Source: Minisyncoccota bacterium
Lineage (GTDB): Bacteria; Patescibacteriota; Minisyncoccia; Minisyncoccales; UBA5738
NCBI GenBank assembly: GCA_025453415.1
Contig: JALOQL010000011.1
Location: 1 to 19,916, forward strand
Direction: 5' to 3'
Length of the DNA: 19,916 nucleotides
Position numbers and translations under genes: made by a program. The notes below the pieces were generated by a model that was not told the DNA's origin, did no database searches, and worked only from the letters and a program-made list of their open reading frames with translations. Shown here one piece after another: positions 14,116 to 19,117 of the stretch (its first letter is position 1; every line of letters begins with the position of its first letter).

Positions 14116-14153
14116 GGGACGCTTAGCGTCCCAATTGCAACGCTTAGCGTTGC
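14116..14153. repeat. CGCTTAGCG hairpins 2 and 3, abutting tRNA-Ser
   Basis: Hairpin 2 is GGGACGC-TTA-GCGTCCC (14116-14132). Hairpin 3 is GCAACGC-TTA-GCGTTGC (14137-14153). Only AATT separates them. On the minus strand hairpin 3 begins exactly at G73 of tRNA-Ser(CGA). The three outer pairs differ between copies yet stay complementary. Confidence 0.85.
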
Positions 14154-14239
14154 GGTGGGAGGAGGAGTCGAACCTCCGATACCCTTGCGGGCATAATGGT
14201 TTTCGAAACCATCCCATTCGGCCACTCTGGCATCCCACC
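14153..14239 (-). tRNA. tRNA-Ser(CGA)
   Basis: 87 nt to G73. Acceptor GGTGGGA/TCCCACC, anticodon stem ATGGT/ACCAT with loop TTCGAAA (anticodon CGA), long variable arm around GCCCGCAAGGGT, T arm GGAGG-TTCGACT-CCTCC. CCA not encoded (GCAA at the end). Confidence 0.96.
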
Positions 14240-14243
14240 CTTG

Positions 14244-14298
14244 CCCTCCATAGCCTTGGCGGCGGAGGGTTGCCGCGCCGAAGCTTTAGCGAAGGCGG
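14244..14298. repeat. GC-rich mini-palindromes upstream of tRNA-Ser
   Basis: CCCTCC (14244-14249) pairs with GGAGGG (14264-14269). CGCC (14276-14279) pairs with GGCG (14294-14297) around GAAGCTTTAGCGAA. These GC-rich words contrast with the AT-rich spacers elsewhere. The rest of 14299-14344 shows nothing further. Confidence 0.5.
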
Positions 14299-14344
14299 GC
14301 CTTGCCTAGTTTCGGCGGAATTTTCTAATTCCAAATAACAAATT

Positions 14345-14386
14345 ACAAACAAAATACAAAACAAGCTGTTGCGGACAACAACTTGT
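14345..14386 (-). terminator. Probable terminator of the rplS/tRNA-Leu/tRNA-Ile unit
   Basis: On the minus strand ACAAGTTGTTG (14386-14376) pairs with CAACAGCTTGT (14371-14361), 11 bp with one G-U, loop TCCG, followed by T-rich TTTTGTATTTTG. The one non-Watson-Crick position pairs only on this strand, which supports the minus direction. Confidence 0.55.
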
Positions 14387-14425
14387 TTGTACCATTTTTT
14401 AGGTGGGAAATCAATCGAATGTGGT

Positions 14426-14452
14426 CGAACCATCGGCTCCGGCTTTTAGCCT
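14426..14452 (-). pseudogene. Remnant of a tRNA-Ile-like gene (anticodon/T-arm part)
   Basis: Plus-strand CGAACCATCG (14426-14435) and CCGGCTTT (14439-14446), with three bases between, match the intact tRNA-Ile(UAU) at 14518-14527 and 14531-14538, also three bases apart, so 18 of 21 positions agree. The flanks do not fold into acceptor or D arms. It lies about 50 bases past the 3' end of the intact gene. Probably a decayed partial duplicate. Confidence 0.5.
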
Positions 14453-14501
14453 TGCCGAGGCATGGCGGGCGAATTTGATAATTTTTCCCTGGGCAGGTTA
14501 G

Positions 14502-14571
14502 TGGGCGCAGATGGATTCGAACCATCGACCCCGGCTTTATAAGAGCCGTGCTCTGGCTGAGCTATGCGCCC
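14502..14571 (-). tRNA. tRNA-Ile(UAU) with shortened D loop
   Basis: 70 nt to A73. Acceptor GGGCGCA/TGCGCCC, anticodon stem CGGCT/AGCCG with loop CTTATAA (anticodon UAU), T arm GATGG-TTCGAAT-CCATC. UAU reads the AUA codon; most bacteria use a CAU tRNA modified by TilS instead. The D arm is GCTC-AGCCA-GAGC: a five-base loop lacking the G18G19 pair that normally contacts the T loop. CCA not encoded. Confidence 0.88.
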
Positions 14572-14574
14572 GGT

Positions 14575-14591
14575 GAGACGCTTAGTGTCTC
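14575..14591. repeat. CGCTTAGCG-type hairpin 4 (variant)
   Basis: GAGACGC-TTA-GTGTCTC. One position is G-U on the plus strand but A-C on the minus strand. It lies 3 bases upstream of the tRNA-Ile 5' end. Confidence 0.75.
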
Positions 14592-14616
14592 GAAAACAAT
14601 AAAACAAATTCGTGGT

Positions 14617-14654
14617 GGGACGCTTAGCGTCCCTGGTACCACGCTTAGCGTGGT
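14617..14654. repeat. CGCTTAGCG hairpins 5 and 6, abutting tRNA-Leu(GAG)
   Basis: Hairpin 5 is GGGACGC-TTA-GCGTCCC (14617-14633), identical to hairpin 2. Hairpin 6 is ACCACGC-TTA-GCGTGGT (14638-14654). On the minus strand hairpin 6 starts exactly at A73 of tRNA-Leu(GAG), so its first arm contains the encoded CCA. Confidence 0.85.
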
Positions 14655-14737
14655 GCCCGGGGCGAGACTTGAACTCGCACGGGGGTGAACCCACTAGCAC
14701 CTCAAGCTAGCTCGTCTGCCAATTCCGACACCCGGGC
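14651..14737 (-). tRNA. tRNA-Leu(GAG), CCA encoded
   Basis: Acceptor GCCCGGG/CCCGGGC, A73 at 14654, then CCA to 14651. Anticodon stem CTAGC/GCTAG with loop TTGAGGT (anticodon GAG), long variable arm, T arm GCGAG-TTCAAGT-CTCGC. Lies downstream of rplS on the same strand. Confidence 0.95.
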
Positions 14738-14740
14738 ATG

Positions 14741-14762
14741 ATCCCCGCGGTTAGCGGGGGAT
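14741..14762. repeat. Hairpin 7, divergent member
   Basis: CCCCGC (14743-14748) with GCGGGG (14754-14759), loop GGTTA, plus flanking AT/AT beyond a bulged G. It keeps TTAGCG but not the full core. It sits 3 bases before the 5' end of tRNA-Leu(GAG). Next to it CGGCCC (14770-14775) and GGGCCG (14786-14791) form another stem after rplS. Confidence 0.6.
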
Positions 14763-14800
14763 ACGATACCGGCCCCGCGAGAGCAGGGCCGTGAATATTA

Positions 14801-15178
14801 TTATTTGGTTTCTTCTTGTTTTGCCGCTGGGGTTGCTTCGATGGATTTGGATTGCGCAGGTTTTGTCGTGACCTGTTTCAATCTTGCCTTCCTGCCTTTG
14901 GCGGTGCGGAGATAATACAGCTTGGAGCGCCGCGTCTTGCCGCTCTTGGCGACCTCGATCTTTTCGATGATCGGCGAGTGCAGGGGGAAGATCTTTTCCA
15001 CGCCCACGCCCGAAACGATCTTGCGCACCGTGATGGCCGCGCCGGCCTCGTTGCCGTGCTTGCGGCAAAGCACCATGCCTTCGAACATCTGAACCTTATC
15101 CTTATTGTCCTTATCCTTGTATTTTTGATAAACCTTTACGGTGTCTCCCGCTTTTATGTCTTTGATTTGCTTTTCCAT
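14801..15178 (-). CDS. rplS: Ribosomal protein L19
   Basis: 125 residues. Core IKAGDTVKVYQKYKDK, TVRKIVSGVGVEKIFPLHSP (51-70), IEKIEVAKSGKTRRSKLYYLR and KARLKQV are standard L19, which lies at the 30S-50S interface. A tail of about 20 residues rich in A, K, E and P extends past the usual end. It starts at ATG 15178 with no Shine-Dalgarno site and has its own promoter (15261-15289) and a leader of about 75 bases. tRNA-Leu(GAG) and tRNA-Ile(UAU) follow on the same strand, so they may share its transcript. Confidence 0.96.
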   Translation of the reverse strand: MEKQIKDIKAGDTVKVYQKYKDKDNKDKVQMFEGMVLCRKHGNEAGAAITVRKIVSGVGVEKIFPLHSPIIEKIEVAKSGKTRRSKLYYLRTAKGRKARLKQVTTKPAQSKSIEATPAAKQEETK

Positions 15179-15219
15179 AATAATGATTTCAATATTGGAT
15201 TTTTGCTTGGCGCGCCGTA

Positions 15220-15235
15220 TCCGCCGGCTGGCGGA
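15220..15235 (-). promoter_or_regulatory. GC-rich hairpin in the rplS leader
   Basis: TCCGCC-GGCT-GGCGGA (plus strand), a perfect 6-bp stem. It lies within the roughly 75-base leader of rplS. It may be just another GC-rich spacer palindrome or part of an autoregulatory leader. Confidence 0.35.
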
Positions 15236-15260
15236 GTAGGCGACCTCCTAACAACTTCCA

Positions 15261-15289
15261 AATATAAACTAAATTAAGCTTAAAGTCAA
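15261..15289 (-). promoter_or_regulatory. rplS promoter
   Basis: On the minus strand TTGACT (15289-15284), 17-base spacer, TATATT (15266-15261): 5/6 in each box with ideal spacing. Start expected near 15254. Confidence 0.75.
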
Positions 15290-15317
15290 ACTTGATACTT
15301 GTCAGTCTGTCCAAGTG

Positions 15318-15389
15318 TGGGCAGTACAGGATTTGAACCTGTGACCCCTACTATGTCAAAGTAGTGCGCTGCCACTGCGCCAACTGCCC
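15318..15389 (-). tRNA. tRNA-Val(GAC)
   Basis: 72 nt to A73. Acceptor GGGCAGT/ACTGCCC, anticodon stem CTACT/AGTAG with loop TTGACAT (anticodon GAC), D arm with GG, T arm ACAGG-TTCAAAT-CCTGT. CCA not encoded. Its 5' end is 2 bases from the stop of the HTH gene. Confidence 0.96.
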
Positions 15390-15391
15390 GT

Positions 15392-16078
15392 TTATTTTTC
15401 AACTGTGTTCCTGCAAAATATTTCGCTGATGTATATTAATTTTCTTTGGATTGCCGCGCCTCCCCCTATGATCTGGCAAACGCCTTTATAATTTGGATAA
15501 GTTTTTGTTCCGGCAGTTCGGCGGTCCGAATAAATGTAGCCAAAATTTTCAACCGGGATTCCCAACTCTTCGGACCAAAAAATTCTCATTTTTTCAGGAT
15601 TTTGGTCGGCCCTTAAGTTGAGCTGGCATTTAATTTTTTTCGGATCTTTGCCATAAAGCACCTTTATCGCCGTCAAAAAAAATTTTAATATCAGCGGATC
15701 AGAGCTTCCCATCGAAGCTTCGATTTTTCTTTTTGTACCTTCACCCATGTACAGCATCGCCAGGGCTAACTCAACGATTTCTTTCTGTTTTATGTCGATA
15801 TTTTGCAAGGTTTCAAGGGCTTGCAGCCGTGCTTCTGCCATCCGTCCTTCTTTTTGAGCGTGGTGCCATTCGACGGCTTTTTTCCGCGCTTTTACTAGAG
15901 CGTCATTACGGCTCTGCAACAGTTTTTCCCTTTGCGCTTTCGTTAATTCGATATCTTTGAACCAACCGCTGAGAGTGGATCGCGGTATTCTTAAGCGACG
16001 CTCAATGTCGCCGATAGAAACACCTTTTTTGCGCAAATTCACGGCATCATCTTTTGATTCGTACCACTTTGATCTCAT
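15392..16078 (-). CDS. HTH protein with LAGLIDADG-like C-terminal part, between two tRNA-Val genes
   Basis: 228 residues from ATG 16078. N-terminal helix-turn-helix (about 9-40): DAVNLRKKGVSIGDIERRLR then IPRSTLSGWF, like Hin/transposase-type binding domains. A basic helical linker (45-100) follows. The C-terminal block LALAMLYMGEGTK (104-116), SSDPLILKFFL (125-135) and IFWSEELGIPVENFG (166-180) resembles a single LAGLIDADG-type unit. Proteins of this build are common in Parcubacteria genomes and carry no assigned function, as far as I know. A promoter at 16085-16113 places the first transcribed base at this ATG, so I prefer it to the ATG 18 codons upstream. The gene is packed between tRNA-Val(UAC) and tRNA-Val(GAC). 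Nuclease activity is not shown. Confidence 0.72.
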   Translation of the reverse strand: MRSKWYESKDDAVNLRKKGVSIGDIERRLRIPRSTLSGWFKDIELTKAQREKLLQSRNDALVKARKKAVEWHHAQKEGRMAEARLQALETLQNIDIKQKEIVELALAMLYMGEGTKRKIEASMGSSDPLILKFFLTAIKVLYGKDPKKIKCQLNLRADQNPEKMRIFWSEELGIPVENFGYIYSDRRTAGTKTYPNYKGVCQIIGGGAAIQRKLIYISEIFCRNTVEK

Positions 16079-16084
16079 GTATAC

Positions 16085-16113
16085 ATGATACAGACAATCA
16101 TACGAATTTGCAA
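16085..16113 (-). promoter_or_regulatory. Promoter giving a leaderless mRNA for the HTH gene
   Basis: On the minus strand TTGCAA (16113-16108), 17-base spacer, TATCAT (16090-16085), then GTATAC and ATG. The expected start, about 7 bases after the -10, is the A of ATG 16078. Confidence 0.6.
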
Positions 16114-16134
16114 GATATTGGTAGCGCTTCACCC

Positions 16135-16209
16135 TGGTGGGCGCTAAGGGATTTGGACCCCTGGCCTACTCGGTGTAAACGAGTCGCTCTGCCGCTGAGC
16201 TAAGCGCCC
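16135..16209 (-). tRNA. tRNA-Val(UAC), CCA encoded, C55 in the T loop
   Basis: Acceptor GGGCGCT/AGCGCCC, A73 at 16138 then CCA to 16135. Anticodon stem ACTCG/CGAGT with loop TTTACAC (anticodon UAC). D loop AGCGGCA keeps GG. The T loop reads TCCAAAT, with C where U55 (pseudouridine) is nearly universal. It follows the ftsH stop by 9 bases. Confidence 0.94.
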
Positions 16210-16218
16210 GGAAAACTA

Positions 16219-18045
16219 TTACTTAACAGCGGAAATACCAACCAATTGTTCGTATTCTTCTTTTTCGATGGTTTCCTTTTCGATCAATCTCAGCGCGATC
16301 TTTTCGAGAGTGTCCTTCTTTTGGGTCAATATTTGGGTTGCTGAGTCCTGGCCGGATTTAATGATCTTGGCGATCTCGTCGTCGATCTTGGCCGCGACCG
16401 CTTCGGAGTAGTTGCGCTGGCCTTCGAATTCTTGGCCCAGGAACGCCAGCTCTTCCTTTTCGCCGAAGACTATCGGGCCCAGCGGCGACATCCCATACTC
16501 TTTTACCATTTTCCGCGCGATTTTGGAAGCCTGCTTCAGGTCGTTGGAAGCGCCCGTCGATGTCTTGCCGAAGATCAGGTTCTCGGCGGTCATGCCTCCC
16601 AGCAAAGTGGCGATTTCGGAGATGAAATCATCCTTGGTACGCAATTTCTTTTCCTCGGTCGGCGTTTTCAGTGTGTAGCCGGCGGCCATGCCGCGGGAAA
16701 TGATCGATATTTTGCGCACGGGTTCCGTTCCCGGGAGGGAAGAGGACACCAGCGCGTGGCCGGATTCATGATAGGCCGCGATCTTTTTCTCGTCTTTGGA
16801 AAGCAGATGGCTTTTCTTTTCCGGACCGAGCATCACTTTTTCGATGGATTCCAATAATTCGGTTTGGTTGATCTCGGTTTTATTGCGTTTGGCCGCGAGC
16901 AAAGCGGCTTCATTCACGACGTTGGCGATATCGGCGCCCGAAAAACCCGGCGTCCGTTCGGCGACCTCGCGCAAATTAATGTCATTGGCCAGCGGTTTTT
17001 GGCGGCAGTGGATCTTTAGAATCGCCTCGCGGTCATTGGAGTCGGGCAAATCCAGAACGATCCGGCGGTCAAACCTTCCCGGACGCAGCAGCGCCGGGTC
17101 CAGGTATTCAGGCCGGTTGGTGGCGCCCAAAACGATAATGCCTTCGCCGCTTTCGATGCCGTCCATTTCCGCAAGTATTTGATTAAGGGTTTGTTCGCGT
17201 TCTTCGTGGCCGCCGGTCAGTCCCACGCCGCGGACCTTGCCGATGGAATCGATTTCGTCAATGAAAATGATTGCCCGGCCCACTTTGTGCGCCTGTTCGA
17301 ACAGGCTGCGCACGCGGCTGGCGCCCACGCCTACGAAAAGCTCGATGAATTCCGAACCGGAGATCGAGAAGAACGGCACATTGCCTTCGTTGGCGATGGC
17401 TTTGGCCAGCAGGGTTTTACCGGTTCCGGGCAGTCCCATCAGCAGGACGCCGCGCGGAATCTTGGCACCCATTTTCAGATATTTGTCGGGATTCTTCAGA
17501 AAATCGATGATCTCCTGCAATTCCTCCTTGGCTTCCTTGAGGCCGGCAACATCGGCGAAAGTGGTTTTTTCCTTGGGATTTCCGCCCAGTATCCGGGTCT
17601 TGGCTTTAGTAAAGTCGAAAGCCTGCATTGCGTTGCCTTTTGCCTGGCGGAAAATGAGCATCAGGATGATGGCAAAGACCGCCAGCGGCAGGATGCTGCT
17701 CAAAAGCAAGGGGATCAGCGACGACCAGATGCTGGTATCGATCTTGGATTCGAAGCTGATCTTGGCCAGGGCATCCTTGTTGGCGCCCAGATTGACCAGG
17801 GTCTGGGAAAGCGACGAGTCGGTTTCCTTTTCCGCGGTGGCTTTGGTGTTGTCGTTGTACGTTATTTCCAGGCTGGAATCGGTGACGGCGACGCTTTTGA
17901 CGTTCGCGCTATTGATGTCGGCGACCAGTTGTGAGAGCGATACCTGTTTTGGCGTCTCGGTTTTGGGCGAGGTGAATGCGAAAATAGCCGCCACGGCCAA
18001 AATGAAAATAACGACATACGCGAAATTTTTGAAGAAATTTCTCAT
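16219..18045 (-). CDS. ftsH: ATP-dependent zinc metalloprotease FtsH
   Basis: 608 residues from ATG 18045. TM1 about 6-26, an extracytoplasmic domain, TM2 about 110-132, then the AAA+ module with Walker A GLPGTGKT (204-211), Walker B IIFIDEID (259-266) and the SRH around GATNRPEYLDPALLRPGRFD. The M41 protease follows with zinc site HESGH (426-430). FtsH is a membrane hexamer that degrades misfolded membrane and regulatory proteins. The frame is open seven codons further (TTG 18066) into repeat copy D, but ATG with MRNFFKNFAYVV is the natural N terminus. No Shine-Dalgarno site. It lies downstream of the S1 gene and just upstream of tRNA-Val(UAC), all on one strand. Confidence 0.97.
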   Translation of the reverse strand: MRNFFKNFAYVVIFILAVAAIFAFTSPKTETPKQVSLSQLVADINSANVKSVAVTDSSLEITYNDNTKATAEKETDSSLSQTLVNLGANKDALAKISFESKIDTSIWSSLIPLLLSSILPLAVFAIILMLIFRQAKGNAMQAFDFTKAKTRILGGNPKEKTTFADVAGLKEAKEELQEIIDFLKNPDKYLKMGAKIPRGVLLMGLPGTGKTLLAKAIANEGNVPFFSISGSEFIELFVGVGASRVRSLFEQAHKVGRAIIFIDEIDSIGKVRGVGLTGGHEEREQTLNQILAEMDGIESGEGIIVLGATNRPEYLDPALLRPGRFDRRIVLDLPDSNDREAILKIHCRQKPLANDINLREVAERTPGFSGADIANVVNEAALLAAKRNKTEINQTELLESIEKVMLGPEKKSHLLSKDEKKIAAYHESGHALVSSSLPGTEPVRKISIISRGMAAGYTLKTPTEEKKLRTKDDFISEIATLLGGMTAENLIFGKTSTGASNDLKQASKIARKMVKEYGMSPLGPIVFGEKEELAFLGQEFEGQRNYSEAVAAKIDDEIAKIIKSGQDSATQILTQKKDTLEKIALRLIEKETIEKEEYEQLVGISAVK

Positions 18046-18061
18046 CGTCAAATGAAATAAA

Positions 18062-18168
18062 CGCAATGTCGAATATCGAAATCCAAAACAATCAATGCAA
18101 TCGATCCCAATTGAATTAAATTGAATTCAATTAAATATTGTTTCGATATTCGTGATTCGATATTTCCG
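18062..18168. repeat. Palindromic spacer element, family 1, copy D
   Basis: Left core CCAAAACAAT (18083-18092), right core ATTGTTTCGA (18137-18146), 44 bases apart, with CCAATTGAATTAAATTGAAT between. It fills the gap between the S1 stop and the ftsH start and must be transcribed with them if they form an operon. Confidence 0.85.
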
Positions 18169-18170
18169 GT

Positions 18171-18998
18171 TTATTCCGCAGATTCGTCTTTTAGGGACAG
18201 GAATACCTTGCCGTTGCTGATCTCGATGATCTTTGCCGCCAGTTTGCCGCCGATCTTGAAGTTTTCCGAAAGGTTGGCGGCTCTTGCCGCATCGATCTGG
18301 GCTACCGGTATCAGGCCTTCGACCGAATCGCTGCCAAAGCGCACGAAAATGCCGAATTCCATCACGCCGGTGATATCTCCCATGACTTCCTGGCCGATTT
18401 TGTAGTTTTTGAGGCGCTCTTCGCGAGCCTCGATTTCCGCCATTTTTTCCGAGAGAATGATCTCGCCGGTGCGGGGTTTAAGGTTCAATATGCGGACCGA
18501 AAGGTCGGTGCCGACGAATTTTTGCAGTTCTTTCAATATCTTGTCCGGATCGCCGCCCATGACTTTGGGATAGTGCGCGCTGGCCAGTTGCGAAACGGGC
18601 AAGAATGCCGGCAGTCCGGCCACCTTGGCGATCAAGCCGCCTTTGTTGGCGCCCATGACCTTGATGCTCACCGGGTTGCGATTTTCCTGGATATCCCTTA
18701 GCTCGTCCCAGACCAGCTTGCGCGTCGCGCCGCTGACGGACAGCTCGATATAGCCTTCCTCGTTCTCGAGGCTGGTTATCTTGGCCGAGATCGGATCGCC
18801 TTCCTTTATATCCTTTAAGCGGTCTTTGATCTCGTAAAACTCCTTGCCGTACACAATACCGGTTCCAACCGCCCCCAAATCCACATAAAGGGAAGAGCGC
18901 TCCTGGACGATAACTGTTCCTTTAACGATTTCTCCGACTTTCGGAGGGTTAATCGAAGCAACCGGAGCGATGGTGCTTTTAGGTGTTTCTTTCATCAT
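18171..18998 (-). CDS. rpsA: S1-domain RNA-binding protein, three-domain ribosomal protein S1 type
   Basis: 275 residues from ATG 18998. Three S1 (OB-fold) repeats: about 21-88 (VGEIVKGTVIVQERSSLYVD ... GYIELSV), 105-183 (VSIKVMGANKGGLIAKVAGLP ... GEIILSEK) and 201-270 (IGQEVMGDITGVMEFGIFVR ... GKVFLSLKD). The 'GEIILSEK' ending of repeat 2 is typical of ribosomal S1. E. coli S1 has six repeats and 557 residues. S1 binds mRNA on the 30S platform and matters most for messages with weak or no Shine-Dalgarno site, which fits this genome. The tandem ATG ATG start lies 7 bases after a -10 box, so its own mRNA is likely leaderless. It could also be a general S1-domain regulator. Confidence 0.88.
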   Translation of the reverse strand: MMKETPKSTIAPVASINPPKVGEIVKGTVIVQERSSLYVDLGAVGTGIVYGKEFYEIKDRLKDIKEGDPISAKITSLENEEGYIELSVSGATRKLVWDELRDIQENRNPVSIKVMGANKGGLIAKVAGLPAFLPVSQLASAHYPKVMGGDPDKILKELQKFVGTDLSVRILNLKPRTGEIILSEKMAEIEAREERLKNYKIGQEVMGDITGVMEFGIFVRFGSDSVEGLIPVAQIDAARAANLSENFKIGGKLAAKIIEISNGKVFLSLKDESAE

Positions 18999-19005
18999 AA
19001 TTGTG

Positions 19006-19034
19006 ACTCTACAATAAAATCGGCTTGATTTCAA
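19006..19034 (-). promoter_or_regulatory. Promoter giving a leaderless S1 mRNA
   Basis: On the minus strand TTGAAA (19034-19029), 17-base spacer, TAGAGT (19011-19006), then CACAATT and ATGATG. The expected start falls on or beside the first A of the start codon. The -10 is only 4/6. Confidence 0.5.
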
Positions 19035-19054
19035 GTCTTGGCGTTCATGCGCCA

Positions 19055-19083
19055 TTGACTGATTATCGAAAAATATGTATTAT
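19055..19083 (+). promoter_or_regulatory. Promoter of the unknown right-end gene
   Basis: TTGACT (19055-19060), 17-base spacer, TATTAT (19078-19083): 5/6 in each box. Start expected near 19090, leaving a leader of about 28 bases that holds GGAGG. It diverges from the S1 promoter; their -35 boxes are about 20 bases apart. Confidence 0.75.
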
Positions 19084-19117
19084 TTTGCCAGTCGCCGCGT
19101 TTGTGGAGGTATTGAGG

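Noticed and set aside
13693..14433. Long reading frame that would add 124 residues in front of the DUF4446 protein
   Set aside because: It reads straight through tRNA-Ser(CGA) and the spacer hairpins; the extra part is low-complexity and unlike any family. ATG 14061 gives a coherent N terminus.
14078..14762. Treating the CGCTTAGCG hairpins as intrinsic terminators
   Set aside because: None is followed by a T-run on either strand.
14078..14762. A CRISPR array from the evenly built hairpins
   Set aside because: Repeats are only 17 bases, their outer bases vary, spacing is irregular and tRNA genes lie between them; no cas genes are nearby.
18045..18066. Upstream TTG start for ftsH
   Set aside because: It would start inside palindromic repeat D and add seven residues absent from FtsH; ATG 18045 gives a normal N terminus.
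19025..19117. Upstream TTG start for the unknown right-end gene
   Set aside because: That stretch contains the -35, -10 and GGAGG sites, so it is promoter and leader, not coding sequence.
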